The notes under the pieces: model-generated
Seen by the model: the letters and a program-made list of their open reading frames with translations, nothing else
What the model was told of the DNA's origin: nothing
The model's database searches: none
Translations under genes and position numbers: made by a program
Source: Synergistaceae bacterium
GTDB taxonomy: Bacteria; Synergistota; Synergistia; Synergistales; Aminobacteriaceae
Length of the DNA: 12,644 nt
Direction: 5' to 3'
Assembly: GCA_012523155.1 (NCBI GenBank)
Contig: JAAYJB010000154.1
Coordinates: forward strand, 1 to 12,644
In this document: one piece after another, positions 6,344-12,644 of the stretch
Numbering within the stretch: the stretch's first letter is position 1
Layout: every line of letters begins with the position of its first letter

Positions 6344-6853
6344 ATGAATTACAAGCGGCCGGAATGGGATACGTATTTCATGATGATTGCAGGTGTCGCC
6401 GCGTCAAGGAGCACGTGTATCCGTCGGCGTGTCGGAGCAGTCATTGTAAGGGAAAACCACATAATCAGCACGGGGTATAACGGTGCGCCTAAAGGGTTGC
6501 CCCATTGCGGAGAAGTTGGATGCCTCAGATCGATTCTCGGAATACCGTCAGGAGAGCGTCACGAGATCTGTAGAGGATCACACGCCGAGATGAACGCTAT
6601 CGCCCAGGCGGCCTCTGTCGGGACAAGTACTGCGGGCGCTGCGATCTATTGCACTCATGAACCGTGTTCTTTCTGCACAAAAGCAATAATAAATGCCGGT
6701 ATACGCAGGGTTGTTTTCGTTCACCCCTACCCTGACGAACTCGCTCGGCAGATGAGAGCTGACGCGGCCATCCGGACCGAGAAACTTCCTGAAACTGTCT
6801 TCGCTGAAGTTGCAAGCCTCCTTGAGGGGCTGTTCAATCCTACTTTCCAATAA
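6344..6853 (+). CDS. dCMP deaminase (ComEB-like)
   Basis: This zinc enzyme deaminates dCMP to dUMP, the precursor of dTMP. The 169 residues match the usual size. The catalytic zinc motif is SHAEMNAI (H80, E82) with EPCSFC (C108, C111). GYNGAPKGLPHC (44-55) is the nucleotide-binding segment specific to the dCMP deaminase branch. Further Cys/His residues in CGEVGC...RHEIC (C55, C60, H73, C76) resemble the second, structural zinc site of phage T4 dCMP deaminase and ComEB. ATG 6344 is chosen because GGAGG lies 6 bases upstream. The frame is open back to 6191, but that would cross the promoter and the divergent gene start. It leads the HD-domain gene by 20 bases. The symbol is left empty because dcd, dctD and comEB are all in use for this family. 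Confidence 0.93.
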   Translation: MNYKRPEWDTYFMMIAGVAASRSTCIRRRVGAVIVRENHIISTGYNGAPKGLPHCGEVGCLRSILGIPSGERHEICRGSHAEMNAIAQAASVGTSTAGAAIYCTHEPCSFCTKAIINAGIRRVVFVHPYPDELARQMRADAAIRTEKLPETVFAEVASLLEGLFNPTFQ

Positions 6854-6873
6854 ATGTGCAAGGAGGAAAAACA

Positions 6874-7455
6874 ATGGAACTTTCACGGAATAACGCATTT
6901 GAACTACTCAGAAAATATAACAAAGACGAGGGGCATATCAGGCATGCCCTTGCGGTTGAAGCCACTATGGGTTTTTTCGCTGAGAAAATGGGCGGTGACG
7001 TGGAGCGATGGAAACTTGCAGGACTTCTCCATGATATAGACTGGGAGACAACCCAGGAAAACCCTGAACGCCACACCCATGAAGGCGCAAAATGGCTCGC
7101 GGATGCAGGTTACCCGGAGGATTTATCACGGGCGGTGCTTGCCCATGGGTGGAGTATATGCTCGGACGTAAAGCCCGAGAGCGATATGGAAAAAGTCCTT
7201 TTTACAGTGGATGAACTCACTGGACTCGTAATAACTGCGGCACTTGTTCGACCGAGCAGATCCGTCCGGGATCTCGAGGTAAAATCAGTGAAGAAGAAAT
7301 GGAAGGATAAGGCTTTCGCAAAGGGGGTAGACCGCGACCTGATCGTCAAGGGTGCGGAAATGATTCCCATGCCGCTTGATACGGTTATTGAATGGGTTAT
7401 CCATGCCCTGCGGCGGGTGGAACCTGAGATTGGACTCGGCAGCGCGGAGTCCTGA
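6874..7455 (+). CDS. Small HD-domain hydrolase
   Basis: The 193-residue cytoplasmic protein has an HD metal-dependent phosphohydrolase domain: H24 (IRHALAVE), H53-D54 (LLHDIDWE), H69 (RHTHEGAKWL), H91 (LAHGW) and D113 (FTVDELTG). This spacing matches small stand-alone HDIG/HDc proteins annotated as phosphohydrolases, which usually act on nucleotides, but no substrate is established for this branch. There is no GYP motif of c-di-GMP phosphodiesterases and no RelA/SpoT synthetase part. ATG 6874 follows AGGAGG at 6861-6866; alternative starts at 6854-6856 lie before this site. It is only 20 bases after dCMP deaminase, so cotranscription is likely and a nucleotide-related role is a reasonable guess. 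Confidence 0.87.
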   Translation: MELSRNNAFELLRKYNKDEGHIRHALAVEATMGFFAEKMGGDVERWKLAGLLHDIDWETTQENPERHTHEGAKWLADAGYPEDLSRAVLAHGWSICSDVKPESDMEKVLFTVDELTGLVITAALVRPSRSVRDLEVKSVKKKWKDKAFAKGVDRDLIVKGAEMIPMPLDTVIEWVIHALRRVEPEIGLGSAES

Positions 7456-7532
7456 AAGCATCGTTCCATTATCCTCTTTTCGATTATCAGAAAGAGTTCA
7501 GCCTCTTTGCCGATACCTGCTTAAACATCCGC

Positions 7533-7552
7533 TGCTATTATGTGACAATAAT
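7533..7552 (+). promoter_or_regulatory. Candidate extended -10 and inverted repeat upstream of the response regulator
   Basis: TGCTATTAT at 7533-7541 is an extended -10 (TATTAT, 5 of 6). Overlapping it, ATTAT (7537-7541) and ATAAT (7548-7552) form an inverted repeat with a 6-base spacer, placed where a repressor or autoregulator could act. The -35 region is poor. The rest of the 145-bp gap (7456-7600) holds the GAGGAG ribosome site at about 7586-7591 and no terminator that I can see for the HD gene. Confidence 0.35.
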
Positions 7553-7600
7553 CTGCTGGAATCCCGCATGGCCGGGAACAGCGGCGAGGAGATGAGATAA

Positions 7601-8236
7601 ATGCCTGTTCGTGTAGTTCTTGCCGATGATCATCCTTTAACCAGGGCAGGAATTTCAGCCTACCTGGCCCAGGAAAGTTCAGTCGAGCTGGTGGGTGAAG
7701 CCGAGGACGGAATTGAAGCCTGGCGTCTTATACAGGATTTACGTCCTGACGTTGCCCTTCTCGACATCAGAATGCCGGGAGAAGACGGTGTTGCAGTGGC
7801 GAGAAGGGTCAAAGAGTCCTCGATTCCAGTGTCCGTTGTTATGCTTACGTCCTACGATGCGCAGCAGTACGTTCTGGCTTCCCTCCGTGCAGGTGCGAGA
7901 GGATTTATCCTGAAGACGGCAACTCCCGAGGAAATTTCCAGGGCTATTTCAACCGTGTCGAAAGGCGGTTTTTATCTGGATTCTGAAGTCGCTTCAGCCG
8001 TAGGTGAAAGGGATTTTGCACCGGAAGCCCTTTCCGCAAGGGAGCGGGAGGTGCTTATTTGTGCATCGAAGGGCTTTTCGAGCAAGGAAGTGGCTGCCCA
8101 GCTTTTTATAAGCGAACGGACGGTTCAGACTCATCTCGCCTCCATCTATGATAAGCTAGGGGCGAAAAACAAGACTGAAGCTCTCCTTTTAGCGCTGAAA
8201 TACGGAGTCGTGACCCTGGAGGAGCTCCTTGAATGA
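7601..8236 (+). CDS. NarL/FixJ-family response regulator
   Basis: This 211-residue DNA-binding transcription factor is activated by phosphorylation. The receiver domain (about 1-120) has the acidic pair D9-D10, phospho-acceptor D55 (LLDIRMPGEDG), T83 and K105. After a short linker, the LuxR-type helix-turn-helix (about 142-205) reads LSAREREVLICASKGFSSKEVAAQLFISERTVQTHLASIYDKL. Its partner kinase starts at 8233, overlapping by 4 bases in ATGA, so the two form a cotranscribed two-component system. In this pair the regulator comes first. The start has GAGGAG about 9 bases upstream. Target genes are unknown; the inverted repeat at 7537-7552 could be an autoregulatory site, which is speculative. 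Confidence 0.95.
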   Translation: MPVRVVLADDHPLTRAGISAYLAQESSVELVGEAEDGIEAWRLIQDLRPDVALLDIRMPGEDGVAVARRVKESSIPVSVVMLTSYDAQQYVLASLRAGARGFILKTATPEEISRAISTVSKGGFYLDSEVASAVGERDFAPEALSAREREVLICASKGFSSKEVAAQLFISERTVQTHLASIYDKLGAKNKTEALLLALKYGVVTLEELLE

Positions 8237-9612
8237 GGCGGCATCTCCTCCTCATAATCACATTTGCAATCCTGCTCCCAGCTCTTGCAGTACTTCTCGT
8301 TTCCGGGCTCGGCCTCATGCGCCAGGAGTGGGCAATGGAATCCTTTGCCAGATCTTATGTTCAGGACCTGGCGGAAAATGTTGCTTCTCTTCTGAGAACC
8401 GAGGGATTCAGCCGCTGGGGAGGCGAGCTTTCAGCTCATGAAATAAGCCGGCTCAGGATTTTTACATGGGGTCCGTCCCTCCCGGGATGGATCGCGGTCG
8501 TAGGCACTAATGGAAAACTTATTTTCCGCTCTCCCGGGGCTGATAGCCTTTACGACGTATTGAGAGAAATTGATATTTACAAAAGTTTAGGAACTGCCAG
8601 TGAAATCAAGAATAAGGATGGCAAACTCTACACCGTAGCTGTCAACCCTGTAAGCGGAGGAACAAGGCTCGTTATAGCTGCTGTTGAATGGGACCGCCTG
8701 CTTGGCCCCCTGGTCCGCGTAGGAAGGCTTTGGCCGGTTCTCATCGTGCTTATGGCCCTGGGAATTCTTCTTGCATTGTGGGCCATGTGGAGATGGCTTA
8801 TCGTTCCTTTACGGATTCTTGTGGATGAAATAGGTACACTCCAGTGGGGCAAGGACTTGCCTGTTCCTGCCGATCCCGCGGCGGTGAGCGAAATAGGAAG
8901 CCTCAGAGGCGTTTTATACAGGCTTGCCCGTACTGCCGTTGAAAGGACTACCCTGAGAAACAGGTATGTAAAAGATATCGTAAGGGTCCAGGAAGGGGAA
9001 AAATCCCGGATCGCCAGGGAACTTCATGACGGTCCGATCCAGAATATCACCGCCATGATCCAGCAGATTCGGCTTTCAAGAATGGAACATCAGAACCATC
9101 AAACGGACAGTCATCTTCTCCTCGCTGAGGAGACTGCCCATGTAGTGGTAAGAGAACTCAGAGAGATGTGTGATGAACTGTCTCCTCCATGGCTGGATCT
9201 CGGCCCCGAACAGGCGATGACGGAGTTGGCCGACAGGCTGTCACGTCATTACGGTGTTTCGGTCACAGTTGAAGTGGATGATTCACTTGAACTAAGCAGA
9301 GAAAAACTGCTCTCTCTTTTCAGGATCCTACAGGAGGGGGTATCCAATGCGGTTCGTCATGGGAAAGCATCGGAAATTCGTGCTGAAATCTTAAAAACAG
9401 ACGATAATACAATATTTGAGATAAAAGACAACGGTGCTGGATTTGACCCGGACATGAACTTTGAAACTCTAAGAGTCGAAGGGCACCGGGGACTTGCGAA
9501 TATGGTTGAAAGAATGATGCTTTTCGGCGGGAAAATGGAAGTCTCTTCAAGACCGGGAGAAGGAGCAGTGGTCCGCTGTATGCTTCCTGATATCCCTGAT
9601 TTTGCGGATTAG
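8233..9612 (+). CDS. NarL-type sensor histidine kinase (HisKA_3)
   Basis: This 459-residue inner-membrane kinase phosphorylates the response regulator encoded just upstream. It has TM1 at about 4-28, an extracytoplasmic region of some 135 residues that may hold a small PAS/Cache-like fold (GWIAVVGTNGKLIFRS, LYTVAVNPVSGGTRLVIAAVEWD), and TM2 at about 167-189. A HAMP-like linker at about 190-240 follows. The HisKA_3 dimerisation helix contains RIARELHDGPIQNITAM with phospho-acceptor H265. The ATP-binding domain has the N box EGVSNAVRHGKA (N372), the G1 box DNGAGFD (399-405) and GHRGLANMVERMMLFGG. HxDGPxQ-type kinases pair with NarL-type regulators, consistent with the neighbour. The Cache assignment is a guess from hydrophobic pattern; the ligand is unknown. 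Fifty-two bases without a terminator separate it from the nuclease gene. Confidence 0.95.
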   Translation: MRRHLLLIITFAILLPALAVLLVSGLGLMRQEWAMESFARSYVQDLAENVASLLRTEGFSRWGGELSAHEISRLRIFTWGPSLPGWIAVVGTNGKLIFRSPGADSLYDVLREIDIYKSLGTASEIKNKDGKLYTVAVNPVSGGTRLVIAAVEWDRLLGPLVRVGRLWPVLIVLMALGILLALWAMWRWLIVPLRILVDEIGTLQWGKDLPVPADPAAVSEIGSLRGVLYRLARTAVERTTLRNRYVKDIVRVQEGEKSRIARELHDGPIQNITAMIQQIRLSRMEHQNHQTDSHLLLAEETAHVVVRELREMCDELSPPWLDLGPEQAMTELADRLSRHYGVSVTVEVDDSLELSREKLLSLFRILQEGVSNAVRHGKASEIRAEILKTDDNTIFEIKDNGAGFDPDMNFETLRVEGHRGLANMVERMMLFGGKMEVSSRPGEGAVVRCMLPDIPDFAD

Positions 9613-9664
9613 GAAGAACAATGCTCCGTCTCCGGGTGTTTTTCTACAGAAAGGAGTAAATGAG

Positions 9665-11263
9665 ATGAGACTGAAAATAATCGGAGCAGCGGGAGAGGTT
9701 ACCGGTTCAAGCTATCTTCTGGAATGCGGGGCAAGCAGGGTTCTCGTTGACTGCGGCATTTTCCAGGGCAAAGAAGACGACAGAAAGAACAGGGAACCGT
9801 TTTCATTCTCTCCTGTGAGTCTTGATGCGGTCCTCCTCACCCATGCGCACATGGACCATTCCGGAAGGATTCCTCTTCTGGTGAAGGAAGGGTTCAAGGG
9901 AAAGGTTTTTGCGACGCTTCCCACACTGGAGCTTGTAAAAGTGCTTTGGTATGATTCAGCGAACCTCATGAAGGAAGAAGCTGAATGGAAGACGAAAAAG
10001 AACTCCCGCAAAGGGCTCGAGGAAGTGGAACCGCTTTATTCCGCAGAGCACGTTGACCAGTCGATACGCCATCTTTCAGCATCGAGTTACGATGACAAAA
10101 TAGAGGTAGCCCCAGGTATTTCTGTACGTTTCAGAGATGCAGGCCACATTCTCGGAAGCGCGATTCTTGAAATTTGGCTTGTAGAAGGGGAAAAAGAGGT
10201 AAAGATTGTTTTCAGCGGAGACCTTGGTCCCCAGAAAACCGTCATGGAGCGCAATCCGGCAATCATTTCCTCTGCCGACTATGTAGTTATGGAGTCAACG
10301 TACGGTGACCGGCTGCACAAGAGCAACGAAGAAACCCGTGCCGAATTTCGGAGCGTCTTCGAGAAGGTGCTGAAAGACAAGGGGAAGGTTTTTATTCCGA
10401 GTTTTGTTGTAGACAGGGCCCAGAGAGTGCTCTACGAGCTTGCGCTGCTTCAGGATCAGGGAATCCTTGGCAGCAATGTTCCCATATTCTTCGATTCTCC
10501 CATGGGTGTGAAGGCAACAGAAATCTACAAGAAACATACAAATCTTCTTTCATCTGAAATCCAGCAGTATATCAGTGAAGGGAAGGATCCCTTCTCGCCC
10601 GGAAAGCTGAAATACGTGTCCAGTGTTGAAGATTCACGGGCGATCAACGGGGTAAAACATGCGGTCGTAGTGGCGGGCAGCGGAATGATCAACGGAGGAA
10701 GAATAGTACATCACCTGAAGCATGGTATATGGGATCCGAACAATCACCTCGTTTTCGTGGGATACCAGGCAAAAGGGACGATGGGAAGAAGGATCATCGA
10801 AGGAGAAAAGAATATCCGGATAGCGGGTGAAGAGGTATCGGTAAAGGCTGAACTGCACACTATCAACGGGTTTTCAGCGCACGCTGACAGGGATGACCTT
10901 CTCGCATGGGCATCCAACTTTACAAACAGCCCGTTTTTTCTCATAACACATGGTGAACCGGAATCATCCCTTGCGTTTTCAGAGACACTTAAGAAAGCAG
11001 GAATGAAGTCCGCTGTCCCGACTGCAGGCCAGGAACTTGAACTCGAACCCAACGGGGCGGCGAAGGCACCGAAAATCATTGAGCAGCCGGTTATGCTCCG
11101 GGTGGAGGATATGTCCTCGGTACTATCGGAAATACTCACGCTTGTTTCCGGTATGAAAGACGGCAGACCAGCCGCTTCGGAAGAGGATATACTCCCGCTT
11201 TTGCAGTCCAGTAAAATACTTCTGGAAACTGCAAAGAAGAAAATGTCTGAAAAAAAGGTGTAA
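9665..11263 (+). CDS. Beta-CASP metallo-beta-lactamase-fold ribonuclease-like protein
   Basis: The 532-residue protein belongs to the CPSF-like beta-CASP family of metallo-beta-lactamase nucleases, most of whose studied members cut RNA. Metal motifs: HAHMDH (60-65), H161 in DAGHILGSA and D186 in FSGDLG. Beta-CASP motifs: A, E210 in MESTYGDR; B, H406 in NGFSAHAD; C, H429 in LITHGE. This set matches Thermus TTHA0252-type exonucleases rather than RNase J. Such proteins are about 430-470 residues long; here a 60-odd residue C-terminal tail follows (about 468-532), ending in a lysine-rich helix (LLETAKKKMSEKKV) that could contact RNA or form oligomers. ATG 9665 is chosen because AAGGAG lies 8 bases upstream; the frame is open to 9602 inside the kinase gene. 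An intrinsic terminator follows. The substrate is not deducible. Confidence 0.92.
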   Translation: MRLKIIGAAGEVTGSSYLLECGASRVLVDCGIFQGKEDDRKNREPFSFSPVSLDAVLLTHAHMDHSGRIPLLVKEGFKGKVFATLPTLELVKVLWYDSANLMKEEAEWKTKKNSRKGLEEVEPLYSAEHVDQSIRHLSASSYDDKIEVAPGISVRFRDAGHILGSAILEIWLVEGEKEVKIVFSGDLGPQKTVMERNPAIISSADYVVMESTYGDRLHKSNEETRAEFRSVFEKVLKDKGKVFIPSFVVDRAQRVLYELALLQDQGILGSNVPIFFDSPMGVKATEIYKKHTNLLSSEIQQYISEGKDPFSPGKLKYVSSVEDSRAINGVKHAVVVAGSGMINGGRIVHHLKHGIWDPNNHLVFVGYQAKGTMGRRIIEGEKNIRIAGEEVSVKAELHTINGFSAHADRDDLLAWASNFTNSPFFLITHGEPESSLAFSETLKKAGMKSAVPTAGQELELEPNGAAKAPKIIEQPVMLRVEDMSSVLSEILTLVSGMKDGRPAASEEDILPLLQSSKILLETAKKKMSEKKV

Positions 11264-11268
11264 ACTTG

Positions 11269-11301
11269 ACCGGGCAAAACACTTTGCCCGGTAGGCTTTT
11301 T
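11269..11301 (+). terminator. Intrinsic terminator after the nuclease gene
   Basis: ACCGGGCAAA (11269-11278) pairs perfectly with TTTGCCCGGT (11283-11292) over the 4-base loop ACAC, followed shortly by a run of five T (11297-11301). It begins 5 bases after the stop codon. It separates the two-component/nuclease unit from the next gene, although that gene starts only 20 bases later, so some read-through is likely. Confidence 0.85.
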
Positions 11302-11321
11302 AATCAGGAGGAATATCTGCA

Positions 11322-12644
11322 GTGCAAAAAAACCGTATTTTTTGGACATCCTTACTGGGAGCCTGTGTCTTCCTTTCACTGGTTTTCCTGATCTCGGGAA
11401 GAGAACCGGAATCTCATGGGCTCGGACTTGCGATCCCGAACCCTGCAGATAATGCTCCCTATATTTTTTTTGAAGGCGAGGGAAAATTTTTCACCCTTCC
11501 TGTTCCCGAGAAGATACCAAGGGAACTGTCCAGGGCCAGACCTTTAATAGACGGTCTGCGTCCCGTTTTTTCCCTTTTCGGGAAGGCATCGGAAACAGCA
11601 GTTCTGGTTTCCTGGGAGAGCAGCAGGCTCCAGGTGGCGGCTTCATTGCTATACCCGGGTACAGCAATGAAGCTTCTTTCTGAGGGAGTGTTTCCCGATG
11701 ACTGGAAAAAAGCCATTCCCTCTCTCTCAATGAAAAAAACAGGAGATGGAATCTACGAGGTAAACTATTCATCACGCAGGCTTCCACTTTTTCTTTCTGT
11801 CAATAATAGGATGACGTTCATTGCTTCTTCACCGGAGATGATCGCCTCAATGGTCGAAGTGTTCGAGAAGGGGGACGGCATTGTCCAGACCCCATGGACG
11901 ATTGAAAAAAAATGGGCGAACCATCTTCGAGTACATGATTCCGGCCTTATTTCACGGCTGGCCTCATTAAAGGGATATAGGACTCCCGGCGGGAAAGTCG
12001 GACTCACGGCTGCATGGACGGGTGAAAGAACAAAGGGGAGAATGAAATGGAAAGCGGAAGGAATAGAAGGTTTCTTCCCGAGAGAGTTGCGGGAGGGTTT
12101 TCTTCCCGTAAAATGGGATGATCGTTTTCTTGCGTTTGAGCCTTTCATAGCAGGCGCAGGAATCCATCTTCCAGAATCCTTAAGTACGGAAGTTCTGAAA
12201 ATGGACACTGATAATGAAATCTTCCCCGGACGGATGAAGACAGAAGAGATGGGAACGTTTCTCTCCGGTCCGGTTATGGGAGCGATTTCGGGAACAGGAA
12301 AGTTCCTTATTTTTTCTCTTCCGGGTTTTTACGTTCAATTCCCCGGCAGGGGAGAGAAAGGGGAACAGTTCGTAAAATCTTTCTGGGATCAGGATTGGAG
12401 TCTCCTTGTTCCCGATCTTGAACCTGTGGAGGGATTCTCATCAGGAGGGACAACTGCCATTCCCTTTTCCATACTCGGTGCGGCGAATCAGGATCTTGTG
12501 CTGCTCGGTATTCTTGACAGAGACAATCTCAGGAGTGACCGACGGAAAAAACTCCCCGACGCAGTTCCGCTCCTCAAAGAAAAGGGGACCGCTGTTTTCT
12601 GGTTTCATCTCGATGGAGCCCGTTTAGGCACAGCCCTGGCAAAC
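11322..12644 (+). CDS. Unrecognised membrane-anchored extracytoplasmic protein (3' end missing)
   Basis: A GTG at 11322, with AGGAGG at 11306-11311, opens a frame that stays open for 441 codons to the last base of the window, so the C-terminus is missing. The start VQKNRIFWTSLLGACVFLSLVFLISG is a basic N-terminus and one hydrophobic segment (about 6-26), a signal anchor or uncleaved signal peptide, so the rest lies outside the inner membrane. The body is mixed alpha/beta with no motif I recognise. Phrases such as LFLSVNNRMTFIASSPEMIASMVEVFEKGDG and ETAVLVSWESSRLQVAASLL recall DUF3352-like envelope proteins, whose function is also unknown; that likeness is weak. There are no cysteine pairs or catalytic signatures. 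Several minus-strand frames overlap it, but their products are low-complexity and arginine/serine-rich, typical of antisense shadows. Homopolymer runs (T8 near 11463, A8 near 11904) leave the frame intact. Confidence 0.8.
   Translation, partial: MQKNRIFWTSLLGACVFLSLVFLISGREPESHGLGLAIPNPADNAPYIFFEGEGKFFTLPVPEKIPRELSRARPLIDGLRPVFSLFGKASETAVLVSWESSRLQVAASLLYPGTAMKLLSEGVFPDDWKKAIPSLSMKKTGDGIYEVNYSSRRLPLFLSVNNRMTFIASSPEMIASMVEVFEKGDGIVQTPWTIEKKWANHLRVHDSGLISRLASLKGYRTPGGKVGLTAAWTGERTKGRMKWKAEGIEGFFPRELREGFLPVKWDDRFLAFEPFIAGAGIHLPESLSTEVLKMDTDNEIFPGRMKTEEMGTFLSGPVMGAISGTGKFLIFSLPGFYVQFPGRGEKGEQFVKSFWDQDWSLLVPDLEPVEGFSSGGTTAIPFSILGAANQDLVLLGILDRDNLRSDRRKKLPDAVPLLKEKGTAVFWFHLDGARLGTALAN

Noticed and set aside
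10744..11379. 211-codon minus-strand frame opposite the nuclease gene end
   Set aside because: It crosses the terminator and lies against conserved beta-CASP motifs; its serine-rich composition is typical of antisense shadow frames.
11459..12208. Minus-strand frames of 85, 98 and 147 codons near the right end
   Set aside because: They lie opposite a single continuous 441-codon plus-strand frame with a proper ribosome site and signal anchor.
1..12644. CRISPR arrays, tRNA/rRNA genes, insertion sequences, phage or toxin-antitoxin genes
   Set aside because: I saw no spaced direct repeats, no tRNA-like cloverleaf, no transposase or integrase motifs, and composition looks even throughout.

Overview
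The window reads as ordinary chromosomal DNA of a strictly anaerobic bacterium. It is gene-dense, with moderate GC, clear Shine-Dalgarno sites and many overlapping or nearly abutting genes. A two-iron superoxide reductase, a bacterial ferritin and the flavin reductase half of a high-molecular-weight rubredoxin, all in one run, are typical of oxygen-defence loci in obligate anaerobes. Together with the UMF1-type transporter and the DUF2400 (TIGR02757) protein, the set suggests Synergistota or a related anaerobic lineage. That placement is a gestalt inference, not a demonstrated result. I see no insertion sequences, phage genes, CRISPR arrays, tRNAs or rRNAs.

Layout. Positions 1-165 hold what may be the last codons of an upstream gene and then the leader of the first operon. 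Positions 166-3196 (+ strand) carry superoxide reductase, ferritin, flavin reductase, a DUF2400 protein and an exported TPR protein. A perfect 14-bp hairpin lies between ferritin and flavin reductase, and the later genes overlap. Positions 3212-6196 (- strand) carry three near-abutting genes transcribed in the order UMF1-type MFS transporter, secreted NodB-type polysaccharide deacetylase, cytoplasmic type I asparaginase. This block converges with the first operon at about 3200. At 6197-6343 a divergent intergenic region has an extended -10 candidate for each direction. Positions 6344-7455 (+) hold a dCMP deaminase and a small HD-domain hydrolase. After a 145-bp gap with a possible promoter, 7601-9612 encodes a NarL-type response regulator and its HisKA_3 sensor kinase, overlapping by 4 bp. 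A beta-CASP metallo-beta-lactamase-fold ribonuclease-like protein follows (9665-11263) and ends at a good intrinsic terminator. From 11322 to the right edge runs an unrecognised, membrane-anchored protein that begins with GTG and is cut by the window end.

How they fit together. Superoxide reductase makes peroxide from superoxide, ferritin removes ferrous iron that would feed Fenton chemistry, and the flavin reductase is a plausible source of electrons. The DUF2400 protein, translationally coupled to the flavin reductase, has a D-x-H segment and an upstream lysine reminiscent of helix-hairpin-helix DNA glycosylases, which would fit a repair role beside oxygen defence; this is speculative. The dCMP deaminase supplies dUMP for thymidylate synthesis. 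The two-component pair has no obvious target in view apart from possibly its own promoter and the downstream nuclease. I found no strikingly new system. The points most worth a second look are the DUF2400 active-site hypothesis, the ferritin/flavin reductase hairpin, and the unknown envelope protein at the right edge.
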